Positions 1-8,247 of a DNA stretch of 31,673 bases are shown here, in pieces (the stretch's first letter is position 1; each line of letters starts with the position of its first letter). The DNA is from Methanobacterium sp. UBA176 (GTDB lineage: Archaea > Methanobacteriota > Methanobacteria > Methanobacteriales > Methanobacteriaceae). The notes beneath the pieces are model-generated. The model searched no databases and was not told the origin of the DNA. It worked only from the letters and a program-made list of their open reading frames with translations. The stretch covers positions 1-31,673 of the forward strand of contig DAVZ01000007.1 of assembly GCA_002505765.1 (NCBI GenBank), in the 5' to 3' direction. A program made the position numbers and the translations under genes.

Positions 1-18
1 CAGATCTAAATCATCCAT
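1..18 (-). CDS. Possible first codons of a gene running off the left edge
   Basis: Read on the minus strand, an ATG at 18 opens a frame (M-D-D-L-D-L) that leaves the window after six codons. An AT-rich TATA-like stretch lies just upstream at about 35-52, and a GGTG lies near 30. An in-frame TTG at 33-31 is an alternative start. Nothing can be said of the product. It lies downstream of, and in the same direction as, the PhoU/TrkA-C gene, separated by about 200 AT-rich bases in which I see no other gene. Confidence 0.25.
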
Positions 19-226
19 TTTTCTATCCAACACCTTTATTATAATATAAAAATAAGATATATCCACGTTAGTATATAATAGTTTGGGAATATTTCAAAAA
101 TTTATTAAAAAATGAGTATCTTTCTAAAATATTACACTAAATTTAGTAATTTCTAAAATTTACTCATTTAAAACAAATATTTGCAGAAAAAATCACCCAT
201 AAAATTGTAAATAAATTTTTGAGTTC

Positions 227-832
227 TTAATCTTCAGCATATTCTTCATACTCAAGATCTTCAAGCTTAATTTCACCATTTGCAAGCTCTATAAGCATAG
301 ATCCACCAGCTTCATTCCCTTTAGCAATTAACGTATCACCAGCTGATAGTACAGTGTTCTTATCAGGGCCATAAATCCAGAATTCATTTCTCCTTACTGC
401 AATAACTCTCATACCAGTCCGTGTAGCAAGTAAAAGTTCTCCCAGAGATTTGTCAATTAACTCCGAACCTTCAGATATTTTTACTCTCATTATAACCTCG
501 TCTGATTCTTCCATAACCATTTTAAATACTGGATGGGGCCTTATATCTCTTAAAACCAGGTCTGCAATATCTTTTGCTGAATCTGCTATTGTTTCTGCAG
601 CTTCTCCAACTTCAAGAAGAGCTGTTAATTTATCTGCATCCTCTACTGTTCTTGCAGCAAGTAGTGATTCCCTTTTAATTTGATAATTAAGCCTGTTTAC
701 TTTGTTTTCAAGTTTTATAACTTCTTCTGCAGCATCTTTACTGTTAAAAAGCAGCGCGGAGTAAGCTAAATCAACCATCAATTCCGACATGTTCTTCATT
801 TCAATTAAAATGTCCTTAATACTTTTAGGCAC
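227..832 (-). CDS. PhoU-like / TrkA-C domain protein, potassium-channel regulatory type
   Basis: A 201-residue cytoplasmic protein. Residues about 5-92 form a helical PhoU-like segment (heptad-rich, 'EMKNMSELMVDLAYSALL'). Residues about 112-193 form a TrkA-C (RCK_C) domain that ends in the usual GDTLIAKG turn and a short acidic tail. In archaea this pairing is found in proteins that gate or regulate K+ or divalent-cation channels; TrkA-C is a small-ligand-binding domain. No NAD-binding TrkA-N or transmembrane helix is present, so it would act on a partner channel. The start is GTG at 832, placed by a strong GGAGG at 841-845. The specific partner is not visible here, although trkH and kdpA lie elsewhere in the window. 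Confidence 0.8.
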   Translation of the reverse strand: MPKSIKDILIEMKNMSELMVDLAYSALLFNSKDAAEEVIKLENKVNRLNYQIKRESLLAARTVEDADKLTALLEVGEAAETIADSAKDIADLVLRDIRPHPVFKMVMEESDEVIMRVKISEGSELIDKSLGELLLATRTGMRVIAVRRNEFWIYGPDKNTVLSAGDTLIAKGNEAGGSMLIELANGEIKLEDLEYEEYAED

Positions 833-924
833 CTTTCATCCTCCATTTTTTATGGCTCTATTATGTTATAATTATTAAAGGTTTTAAAAACTTTTTCATT
901 TAATTTAATTTCATTACAAAACAG

Positions 925-956
925 ACTTATTTAAAGAAACATCTAATTATAGATGT
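925..956 (+). promoter_or_regulatory. Candidate nadE promoter with a palindromic operator
   Basis: A TATA-like TTATTTAA lies at 925-932. A perfect inverted repeat, ACATCTA-ATTA-TAGATGT, occupies 939-956, between the box and the predicted transcription start about 25 bases downstream. A repressor bound there would block initiation. The palindrome is read directly; promoter and operator roles are inferred. Confidence 0.35.
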
Positions 957-1000
957 GACATAATTAAAATTTAAAATATTCTGTGTATATTGTGATAAAA

Positions 1001-1798
1001 ATGCGGCAAAAATTAACAGTTATTCCTCAATTAGATGTAAAAAATACCACAAAAATCATATGTGATTTTATAAGAGATAAACTAGAAGAATCAAAAGCTG
1101 AAGGAATTGTTATGGGGCTGAGTGGGGGTATAGATTCTTCGATAGTGGCTTACCTTTGTGCACGCGCCGTTGAAAAGGAAAAAATAATGGGCCTCGTACT
1201 CCCAAGCGAAACAACCTCTCCAGAAGATATAGAAGACGCAGTTAATCTGGCTGAAGAATTGGGGATAAAATACAAGATTTTAAATATTGACGGTTTAATA
1301 GAGCCATTTCCACAACTTTGTACTGAATGCAGTAAAAGTAATCTGGCAAATAGCAATTTAAAAGCAAGGATACGGATGATGCTTCTTTATTATCATTCAA
1401 ATGCAATGAATCGCATAGTTGCAGGAACTGGTAACAGAACAGAGTTATTGGTGGGATATTTTACTAAATATGGCGATGGTGGTGTGGATATTTTGCCAAT
1501 AGGGGGCCTTTATAAAACAGAAGTTCGTGAAATTGCAAATTATCTTGGTATTCCAGAAAATATAATCAACAAAGCACCTTCTGCAGGATTATGGACAGGT
1601 CAAACCGATGAAGAAGAACTTGGAATAAAATATGAACTTCTGGATAAAATTTTATATCTTATGATGGATGAGAAGTTAAGCTCAGAAAAAATTTCAGAAG
1701 TGCTTGAAATTCCTCATGGTGAAGTTCTGAGAATAAAAAACAAAGTAGAAAGATCAAAACATAAATTATCATCACCATCTATAGCAAAAATAAGATAA
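1001..1798 (+). CDS. nadE: NH3-dependent NAD+ synthetase
   Basis: Amidates nicotinate adenine dinucleotide to NAD+ using ATP and ammonia, the last step of NAD synthesis, in the cytoplasm. The PP-loop ATP-binding motif SGGIDSS is at residues 41-47. The downstream signature GTGNRTELLVGYFTKYGDGG and the C-terminal lid GLWTGQTDEEELG are both intact. At 265 residues it has the length of the single-domain enzyme and lacks the N-terminal glutaminase, so it should use free ammonia. In-frame GTG codons at 983 and 992 would extend it, but the ATG at 1001 begins the conserved part. cutA follows 40 bases later on the same strand. Confidence 0.93.
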   Translation: MRQKLTVIPQLDVKNTTKIICDFIRDKLEESKAEGIVMGLSGGIDSSIVAYLCARAVEKEKIMGLVLPSETTSPEDIEDAVNLAEELGIKYKILNIDGLIEPFPQLCTECSKSNLANSNLKARIRMMLLYYHSNAMNRIVAGTGNRTELLVGYFTKYGDGGVDILPIGGLYKTEVREIANYLGIPENIINKAPSAGLWTGQTDEEELGIKYELLDKILYLMMDEKLSSEKISEVLEIPHGEVLRIKNKVERSKHKLSSPSIAKIR

Positions 1799-1838
1799 TT
1801 AACTGAAAAACTGTAATGTGTTTAATGAGGGGGAAATT

Positions 1839-2150
1839 ATGTATGCTTTAGTTTATATAACCACATCCAGCAAGGAAGAATCAAAAGAAATAGGAAAAAG
1901 ACTTGTTGAAGAGAAATTAGCGGCATGTATAAATATCGTAGCTTCCATTGAATCAATTTACCTTTGGAAAGGAAAAATAGAAGAGGATGAAGAATCCCTC
2001 CTAATTGTAAAAACTAAAGATAGTAACATAGGTAAGATTATAAAAAGAGTAAAAGAAATTCACAGCTATGAAACTCCTGCTATTTTGGCAATTCCCATAA
2101 TAAAAGGATCTAAGGATTATTTAGATTATTTAGACGGTGAACTTAACTAA
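1839..2150 (+). CDS. cutA: CutA1 divalent-cation tolerance protein
   Basis: A 103-residue trimeric ferredoxin-like protein of the CutA1 family, linked to tolerance of copper and other divalent cations; its exact biochemical role is unsettled. Family signatures present are KLAACINI, the WKGKIE strand and HSYETPAI. I chose the ATG at 1839 because GAGGGGG at 1827-1833 is an excellent ribosome binding site at the right distance. A GTG at 1818 would add seven non-conserved residues. The end of the gene lies 20 bases before the probable leuS start, so the two are probably translationally linked. Confidence 0.92.
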   Translation: MYALVYITTSSKEESKEIGKRLVEEKLAACINIVASIESIYLWKGKIEEDEESLLIVKTKDSNIGKIIKRVKEIHSYETPAILAIPIIKGSKDYLDYLDGELN

Positions 2151-2169
2151 GACCTTAAAAGTGATTATT

Positions 2170-5034
2170 TTGACGAATCATGACATTGAAAATAAATGGC
2201 AAAAAAAATGGGCAGAATCACAGATTTTTGAATCGGATCCTGATAACAGAGAAAAGATTTTCCTTACGGTAGCATATCCTTATCCAAGCGGAGCAATGCA
2301 CATAGGACACGGTAGAACATACACAGTACCAGATGTATACGCTCGTTTCAAGAGAATGCAGGGTTATAATGTGCTTTTTCCAATGGGATGGCATGTAACC
2401 GGTGCTCCGGTAATAGGAATTGCCAAAAGAATTGCAAGAAAAGACCAGTGGACGTTAGATATCTATAAAAACGTCCATAAGGTCCCTGAAGAGGAAATAT
2501 CCAAATTTACAGATCCAGAATACATAGTTAAATATTTCAGCAGTGAATATCACCAGGTAATGCAGCGTCTGGGCTATTCCATTGATTGGAGGAGAGAATT
2601 CAGAACCACAGACCCTCATTATCAAAAATTTATTGAATGGCAGTTTAGACAACTTGAAAGTAAAGGTTTTGTAAGCAAAGGAGAACATCCAGTAAAATAC
2701 TGTCCTGGATGTGAAAATCCAGTTGGTGATCACGACCTCCTTGAGGGGGAAGGGGTTGGAATCAATGAACTGACACTTGTTAAATTTGAAATGGATGGAG
2801 ACTTCTTTGTGGCGGCGACTTTCAGGCCAGAAACTCTCTTTGGAGCCACGAATCTATGGATAAATCCTGATGAAGAGTATATTAAGGTTGACATGCATGG
2901 TGAAAACTGGATAATAAGTAAAAAATCTTACTATAATCTTGTACATCAAAAAAAGGGCATTAACGTATTAGAAGATGTATATGCTCCAGGAATGATAGGT
3001 AAATACGTAAAAAACCCTCTAACATGTATAGAACACATAATACTTCCTGCATCATTTGTAGATCCAGAATATGCATCTGGTGTGGTATATTCTGTACCGG
3101 CTCATGCTCCAGCAGATTATATAGCACTTAAGGACCTTAAAGAAAACGAAGAAATCCTTGAAAGATATAAATTAAAGGAAAAAGTTCAAAAAATACAGCC
3201 TATAAACGTTGTGACTTTAAAAGGGTTTGGGAAATTCCCTGCAGCCGAAATTATTGAAAAATTTGGCGTAAAAAATCAGCAGGATGAAAAGCTTAAAGAT
3301 GCTACAAATGAGCTTTACAAACTTGAACATGCTAAAGGAATCATGTCTAACCATATTGAAGATTATAAAGATTTATCTGTACAAAAGGCAAGAGATGAAA
3401 TTATAAATTATCTTCTGGAATCTGATAAGGGAGATTTAATGCATGATTTTGCAGAAAAGCCAGTTATTTGCAGATGTGGTACAAAAGCAGTTGTAAAGAT
3501 CCTTGAAGATCAGTGGTTCCTTAAATATTCAGATGATAAATGGAAAAAGCTTGCTATGAACTGTCTGGAACAGGAAAATATTATCCCCCCAGAAGTAAGG
3601 GCAAATTTTGAATATTATATTGGCTGGTTAGATGATTGGGCATGTTCAAGAAGAACAGGCCTTGGAACAAAGCTTCCATGGGATAAACAATGGTTAATAG
3701 AACCTTTAAGTGATTCTACTATTTATATGGCTTATTATGCAATTGCAAAATATATGAAGGATATTGACTCGGATAAGCTCGATGATTCGTTCTTTAGCGA
3801 TGTTTATCTTAATGCAGGAAGTTATTCAGGAGATATTGACCATGAACTATTCAATGAAATTAAAAATGAATTCGATTACTGGTATCCTCTAAATTGGAGG
3901 CTTTCAGCCAAGGATCTTGTTGGAAACCATCTTTCTTTCCACATATTCCATCATTCTGCCATATTTCCTGAGGATAAATGGCCGAAAGGCATTGTAGTCT
4001 TTGGAATGGGTCTTCTTGAAGGCCACAAAATGTCTTCATCAAAGGGAAATGTTATACTCCTTGAAGATGCCATAAAAACCCATGGAGCGGACGTGGTAAG
4101 ACTGTTTTTAATGGCTTCAGCAGAACCATGGCAGGACTTTGACTGGAGAGAAAAAGAATTAAAAGGAATAAAAAGGAGAATTGAATGGTTTTCAGAATTT
4201 GTAGAGCGTATAGCTGAGATAAGTGATTCTTCTATATCCCTGAAATCATTAGAATTGGGGGAAATACAAAAGTCAATCAACAAGTGGCTTTTAAGCCAGG
4301 TAAATATGAGAATTAAGGATGCTACTGAAGCTCTTGAAGGGTTCCAGACCAGAAAAGCGCTTCAAGAAGCATTGTTCCTGTTTAAAAAAGATATAGATCA
4401 TTACTTCCACAGGATAGAACATGAATTAGAAAATCATGAGGCGAGAGAAGAGATTTCAATCACTTTAATCTATGTATTGAGCAACTGGATTCGTCTTATG
4501 ACTCCTTTCACACCACATACCTGTGAAGAGATGTGGAATAAGATCGAGGGGGAAGGATTTGTATCATGTGCTCAATGGCCAGAATATGAACCTGATTTAA
4601 TTGATGAAAAGGTTCTAAAAGCTGAGGAGATAGTACAGGGACTTGCAAACGATATTAAAGAGATTAAAAAGATAACAGATAGGCAGCCTGAAAAAATTCA
4701 TGTATATATTGCTCCTAATTGGAAATTGAAAGTTTTTGAAATTGCAAAAGAGGTTGGAAGACCTGATATAGGTCAAATTATGGGAAGATCCATAAAACTG
4801 AATCTGCATGATGATAAGAAAGAAATTGCTGACTTTGCCAAGAAAATAGCCAGGGAAGTGACAAAAACAAAGTATGTAGGTAAAATTGATGAATATTCAA
4901 TCATTAGAGATTCATTAGATTTCCTTTCACACGAATTAGGAGCAGAAGTGATTGTTTATGAAGATCCAACCTATGATCCTCAGAATAAATCCAGAAATGC
5001 CATGCCGTATAAGCCTGCTATTTATATAGAGTAG
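2170..5034 (+). CDS. leuS: Leucyl-tRNA synthetase, archaeal type
   Basis: Charges tRNA-Leu with leucine. It is a class I enzyme of about 954 residues, the archaeal/eukaryotic-like long form. The HIGH signature is at about residue 44 (AMHIGHGRTY). A large CP1 editing insertion follows, with the substrate-binding stretch TFRPETLFGATN. KMSSS is at about residue 620 (GHKMSSSKGN). An anticodon-binding helical bundle and a C-terminal tRNA-contacting domain ending PYKPAIYIE complete it. No ATG precedes the conserved region. A TTG at 2170 preceded by GTGAT at 2161-2165 is the best start; GTG at 2161 or 2137 (overlapping cutA) remain possible. A T-rich stretch after the stop could terminate transcription. 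Confidence 0.95.
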   Translation: MTNHDIENKWQKKWAESQIFESDPDNREKIFLTVAYPYPSGAMHIGHGRTYTVPDVYARFKRMQGYNVLFPMGWHVTGAPVIGIAKRIARKDQWTLDIYKNVHKVPEEEISKFTDPEYIVKYFSSEYHQVMQRLGYSIDWRREFRTTDPHYQKFIEWQFRQLESKGFVSKGEHPVKYCPGCENPVGDHDLLEGEGVGINELTLVKFEMDGDFFVAATFRPETLFGATNLWINPDEEYIKVDMHGENWIISKKSYYNLVHQKKGINVLEDVYAPGMIGKYVKNPLTCIEHIILPASFVDPEYASGVVYSVPAHAPADYIALKDLKENEEILERYKLKEKVQKIQPINVVTLKGFGKFPAAEIIEKFGVKNQQDEKLKDATNELYKLEHAKGIMSNHIEDYKDLSVQKARDEIINYLLESDKGDLMHDFAEKPVICRCGTKAVVKILEDQWFLKYSDDKWKKLAMNCLEQENIIPPEVRANFEYYIGWLDDWACSRRTGLGTKLPWDKQWLIEPLSDSTIYMAYYAIAKYMKDIDSDKLDDSFFSDVYLNAGSYSGDIDHELFNEIKNEFDYWYPLNWRLSAKDLVGNHLSFHIFHHSAIFPEDKWPKGIVVFGMGLLEGHKMSSSKGNVILLEDAIKTHGADVVRLFLMASAEPWQDFDWREKELKGIKRRIEWFSEFVERIAEISDSSISLKSLELGEIQKSINKWLLSQVNMRIKDATEALEGFQTRKALQEALFLFKKDIDHYFHRIEHELENHEAREEISITLIYVLSNWIRLMTPFTPHTCEEMWNKIEGEGFVSCAQWPEYEPDLIDEKVLKAEEIVQGLANDIKEIKKITDRQPEKIHVYIAPNWKLKVFEIAKEVGRPDIGQIMGRSIKLNLHDDKKEIADFAKKIAREVTKTKYVGKIDEYSIIRDSLDFLSHELGAEVIVYEDPTYDPQNKSRNAMPYKPAIYIE

Positions 5035-5046
5035 ATATTTGATTTA

Positions 5047-5072
5047 TTCCTTTTTAATCATATTTTTTATTA
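5047..5072 (+). terminator. T-rich stretch after leuS
   Basis: Two T runs, CTTTTT and ATTTTTTATT, follow the leuS stop within 40 bases, without a GC-rich stem. Archaeal RNA polymerase often terminates on oligo-T of this kind. The assignment rests on base composition and position only. Confidence 0.3.
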
Positions 5073-5147
5073 TAGCAGGGATTCTTCCAGATTTTACTAT
5101 GACAAAATATAATAAACATCATGTAAATAGTATTACTGGTGATGGTT

Positions 5148-5444
5148 GTGCTGTCAAAAATACCTATAGACATGAAAAAAGTTAGAAAAGATGATATTAC
5201 TAAAGAAGTTTTAAGAGTTGCTATAATCGCTGAATTAGATGCCATTAATCTTTATGAAGAGCTTGCTTCAATGGTTGATGATGAAGATATTAAGAAAGTC
5301 TTTATGGACGTGGCTGGAGAGGAAAAAACCCATGTTGGAGAGTTCCGAACTCTGCTCATGGCTGAGGATGAAGAACAGTACAGGGAAATAAAGAAGGGTA
5401 AAGAAGAGGTTGAAGAGCTAACTGGAAAGAAATATCCTCTATAA
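5148..5444 (+). CDS. Encapsulated-ferritin-like two-helix iron protein
   Basis: A 98-residue protein of two long helices and a charged tail. It carries E29, Y36 and the E59-x-x-H62 pair (AELDAINLYEEL ... GEEKTH). These spacings (30 residues from first to second glutamate, +3 to histidine, +7 to tyrosine) match those I recall for encapsulated ferritins (EncFtn), which dimerise to build a four-helix ferroxidase centre and store iron. A generic rubrerythrin-like assignment is the alternative. No encapsulin shell gene lies in the window, and the tail (ELTGKKYPL) does not resemble the usual cargo-loading peptide. GTG at 5148 is preferred because GGTGAT at 5138-5143 precedes it by four bases; ATG at 5142 is the alternative. 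Confidence 0.7.
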   Translation: MLSKIPIDMKKVRKDDITKEVLRVAIIAELDAINLYEELASMVDDEDIKKVFMDVAGEEKTHVGEFRTLLMAEDEEQYREIKKGKEEVEELTGKKYPL

Positions 5445-5474
5445 CGATATTTCATGAGTAAATAAATATGAAAG

Positions 5475-5484
5475 CTTAAATATA
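5475..5484 (+). promoter_or_regulatory. TATA-like box before the five-helix membrane protein
   Basis: CTTAAATATA matches the archaeal box A and would start transcription near 5505-5510, giving a leader of about 40 bases. It abuts the left arm of the inverted repeat at 5482-5545, so either the arm is DNA-level or transcription starts further upstream. Confidence 0.35.
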
Positions 5485-5545
5485 CTCCAGATTTATTAAT
5501 TAATGGAATCATCAAAATTAGTAATTAAAGATAAATTTGGAGTAT
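5482..5545 (+). promoter_or_regulatory. Long inverted repeat covering a ribosome binding site
   Basis: ATACTCCAGATTTAT (5482-5496) pairs with ATAAATTTGGAGTAT (5531-5545) over 15 positions with one G-U pair. The right arm contains the GGAG ribosome binding site of the next gene (start 5550). If both arms are transcribed, the site would be masked in a 34-base-loop hairpin. If transcription starts at about 5505, the repeat can only act as DNA, for example as an operator. Confidence 0.45.
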
Positions 5546-5549
5546 GGAA

Positions 5550-6074
5550 ATGGTGACAATTACACCCTATCAAATTACTATATATGGAACAATAGCTTCT
5601 GCAATATTATTAACGATTATTATTTATATCACACGCGCTACACGCCGTAGAATAGCTGGTGCACTGGTTGGAGGTCTAGTTGTAGGACTAATGGTAATTT
5701 TAATTGATTTCATAGCATCTTCACTGGGTTTATGGTATTATCCAGGATCTACAACTGGTTATGGTCCTTTAGGATACTACATTCCTAATGCTTTATTTTA
5801 TGGGGCAGGTATAGCCTTAATTGGATGGAGAATAAACAGGCGTTTTGGAGTAAAAGGATTGGCCGTTTTTATAATTCTATTAGGGTTTTATGGGGTCAGT
5901 CGAGATTTTATTTTCACTGCTACAACATCTTCAAGCAATATTATTGTATTCGGCACTGGAATAGTGCCTGTAATTGCAGATGCACTTGCCTGGATGGCTC
6001 TTTTAACAGTTGCTCAAATTGTAATGTGGCTTATTGCAGGGCCAGCCAAGGAGGACAAATTAGCACGTACATAG
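5550..6074 (+). CDS. Five-helix membrane protein of unknown function
   Basis: A 174-residue integral membrane protein with about five hydrophobic segments (near residues 7-27, 34-58, 73-95, 102-122 and 127-160). A short basic loop (TRATRRR) follows the first helix, and a loop rich in Gly, Tyr and Pro (LWYYPGSTTGYGPLGYY) lies between helices two and three. I do not recognise the family and see no catalytic motif. ATG at 5550 is chosen over 5544 because GGAG at 5539-5542 is seven bases away. The 5' flank contains the inverted repeat over the ribosome binding site. The gene converges on the FAH-family gene, with stop codons almost adjacent. Confidence 0.65.
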   Translation: MVTITPYQITIYGTIASAILLTIIIYITRATRRRIAGALVGGLVVGLMVILIDFIASSLGLWYYPGSTTGYGPLGYYIPNALFYGAGIALIGWRINRRFGVKGLAVFIILLGFYGVSRDFIFTATTSSSNIIVFGTGIVPVIADALAWMALLTVAQIVMWLIAGPAKEDKLART

Positions 6075-6860
6075 CTAAATAACCTTATTTTTCACGAAAT
6101 TCCTGAGCATTCCAATCCCTTCAACTTCAGCCTCAACTGTATCCCCAACATTCATTGGTCCAACACCTGGAGGGGTCCCTGTTGCAATTATGTCACCTGG
6201 TTTAAGGGTCATTATGTTGGAAACAAATTCAACAAGTTCATATACATTGAATATCATATTCTTGGTGTTTGATTTCTGTTTATATTCACCATTAAGCTTG
6301 AGTGAAATATCAAGGTTGGAAGTGTCTAAATCAGTTTCAATGCAGGGTCCTATGGGTGCAAATGTATCAAAACTTTTTGCACGAGTCCATTGAATGTCTT
6401 TTTTCTGCAAATCACGTGCTGTAACGTCATTAAGAATAGTGTATCCTCCAATAAAATATTCAGCGTCCCTTTCAGATACATGTCTTGCCTCCTTTGAGAT
6501 GACAATTCCAAGTTCAGCTTCGAAGTCAACCTGATTGGAGCAATCAGGGTAGGTAATATTATCTAAATGGCCTATTACTGCAGTGGGAGGTTTTAAAAAT
6601 ATAATAGGCTCATCAGGTAGACTCATTTTGAGTTCTTTTGCATGATCTCTGTAATTTAAGCCAATACACACAACTTTAGATGATGAAGCCGGGGGTTTAA
6701 TTTTAACATCTTCAACACTGTAAAATTTGTCTTTTTTGAATGCATCGATATTTTGAGAATTAATTGCTTCAATAGTTGAGCATGAGAGTTCTGTTATCTG
6801 ATTATCTTCAAGTAACCCTGTTTTTTCTTCATTTTCCTTTAAATATCTTATAATTTTCAT
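6075..6860 (-). CDS. Fumarylacetoacetate hydrolase (FAH) family protein
   Basis: A 261-residue enzyme of the FAH superfamily, which hydrolyses, hydrates or decarboxylates 2-oxo acids with a bound divalent metal. The catalytic His lies in GLNYRDHAKE. Metal ligands are expected in DFEAELGIV (the E-x-E pair) and NDVTARDLQ, and the C-terminal substrate loop is GDIIATGTPPGVG. The N-terminal 50 residues form the small accessory domain. Substrate specificity cannot be read from sequence; acylpyruvase, oxaloacetate decarboxylase and 2-hydroxyhepta-diene-dioate isomerase activities all occur in the family. The start is ATG at 6860, behind AGGTGAA. An upstream in-frame start at 6878 lacks such a site. 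It stands alone on the minus strand. Confidence 0.88.
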   Translation of the reverse strand: MKIIRYLKENEEKTGLLEDNQITELSCSTIEAINSQNIDAFKKDKFYSVEDVKIKPPASSSKVVCIGLNYRDHAKELKMSLPDEPIIFLKPPTAVIGHLDNITYPDCSNQVDFEAELGIVISKEARHVSERDAEYFIGGYTILNDVTARDLQKKDIQWTRAKSFDTFAPIGPCIETDLDTSNLDISLKLNGEYKQKSNTKNMIFNVYELVEFVSNIMTLKPGDIIATGTPPGVGPMNVGDTVEAEVEGIGMLRNFVKNKVI

Positions 6861-6959
6861 AAATTCACCTGATAACACAAATTAAATTGATATATGGAAA
6901 ATGAAACTAATAAAATTAACATCTTATGAAAAAATGAGATTAGGGATTTTAGCAAAGAA

Positions 6960-7259
6960 TCAGTAATCCCATGTTATCTTTAACAGTATAGCAAGTGCTA
7001 TAAACTCTATGATTCCACCTATGTAAACATGTCTGCCTATAAAGACATCTGCATCTACAATTAGAAAAACAACGGTAGAAATACTTTTAATTAGAAGCAT
7101 TGTAGCAAATAAAATCAATCCTACAGTAAATCCAATTTTAATCTGCCTGTAACTTTTGGTGTAAAGATACAGTAATCCACTTAATAATCCAATATTTAAC
7201 AATTCTATAGTTAGGGCTATAATTTTAATTTCTGAGTATCCAAATAATTCTAATGTCAT
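6960..7259 (-). CDS. Small three-helix membrane protein, copy 1 of 3
   Basis: A 99-residue membrane protein with three hydrophobic helices (about residues 10-32, 42-68 and 78-97). A conserved basic turn, KSYRQIKIGFT, lies between helices one and two, and the C-terminus is conserved (AILLKITWDY). It is clearly homologous to the products at 10781-11089 (very similar) and 13319-13729. Unlike those two it has no winged-helix gene beside it; the DUF457 gene lies 31 bases upstream in the same direction. AAGGAATTAAA precedes the ATG. Function unknown; in the other two copies the context suggests a partner of a transcription regulator. Confidence 0.75.
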   Translation of the reverse strand: MTLELFGYSEIKIIALTIELLNIGLLSGLLYLYTKSYRQIKIGFTVGLILFATMLLIKSISTVVFLIVDADVFIGRHVYIGGIIEFIALAILLKITWDY

Positions 7260-7290
7260 TTTAATTCCTTATACATTATTTATTACTTAT

Positions 7291-8247
7291 TTATTCTTCA
7301 TTTTGAGGTATTGATACCGTTAAACTTTTTTCTGTCCATGAATTCAATATATCATAGTAAATTATATCCCATTTTCCAGAACTGTATTTTGCGTCAACAA
7401 GGGCATAATACGAGATAAATTTAAATCTTTCAACCACTGGGAGGTTGTTTGCAATGTTTACAGCATTTTGAAAAGAGCTATACGAACCATTTTCAATCAA
7501 AGGATTCTGATAGATTTTAATATTTGATTCCTGATTTAGCCAGGTATTATATTCCGACACTCTGTAACTGCTGTTTTGTGCATTGCTTTCTACAATATTC
7601 CATGTGAACACGTCCCGGGTTGGATAAGCTGATACATGGCTGTAATTTCCACTTAACGAGAGTGATCTGGCTTCAAGGGCATTCGATTTCTCATAGGCCA
7701 TTATGCATCCAAATGATATAAGAACAACCATAAAAATTGCCATACTTGCTTTTTTATAGTTTTCATTTACTTTTAAATAGAGAACAAGCAAGGTAATGGC
7801 AGCAAGAATGGTTATAACCATGTGAATGGCGGGATATATTTCAGCAGCATATCTTGTAATTGAAAATGGATAAAATAATGGAATACCTTTCGTTGTTAGG
7901 AAATCAAGGAATAAATGGGTAAGAGCTCCGAAATATGCAATTGCAATGGTGGTTTTCGTGAACTTAACTGATATGTCACGTCTTATAATATTACTAATAA
8001 ATTTGTTTACCTGTTTTCTTGATAATATATACAGAAAGAGCGTGGATGTTATCAAAGCAAATATAAAGGAATGTGTGATTCCTCTGTGTGCGAAAATAAA
8101 AAGCTCGGGGACTAATAGTCCGGTTAGGGCTGCAGAGATAGTATCAAAATCTGGTGAAATGCCACCAAAGGCTCCTGCAAGTTTATTTTTACTCCCGACG
8201 GCGGCTAAAATTATATATGGTACTAAAAAATGTGTTATTAAATCCAT
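7291..8247 (-). CDS. Membrane-bound metal-dependent hydrolase, DUF457/YdjM type
   Basis: A 318-residue membrane protein. The N-terminal 200 residues carry the YdjM/DUF457 pattern of histidines and aspartates within or beside helices: ITHFLVPYI, GGISPDFDTI, HRGITHSFIF and THLFLDFLTT. These residues are expected to bind metal. Five or six helices are followed by an extracytoplasmic domain of about 120 residues (201-318), rich in Asn, Ser and Tyr and without further helices; this tail is longer than in the bacterial YdjM proteins. The physiological substrate of the family is not established. AGGGATTAC precedes the ATG. Confidence 0.82.
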   Translation of the reverse strand: MDLITHFLVPYIILAAVGSKNKLAGAFGGISPDFDTISAALTGLLVPELFIFAHRGITHSFIFALITSTLFLYILSRKQVNKFISNIIRRDISVKFTKTTIAIAYFGALTHLFLDFLTTKGIPLFYPFSITRYAAEIYPAIHMVITILAAITLLVLYLKVNENYKKASMAIFMVVLISFGCIMAYEKSNALEARSLSLSGNYSHVSAYPTRDVFTWNIVESNAQNSSYRVSEYNTWLNQESNIKIYQNPLIENGSYSSFQNAVNIANNLPVVERFKFISYYALVDAKYSSGKWDIIYYDILNSWTEKSLTVSIPQNEE

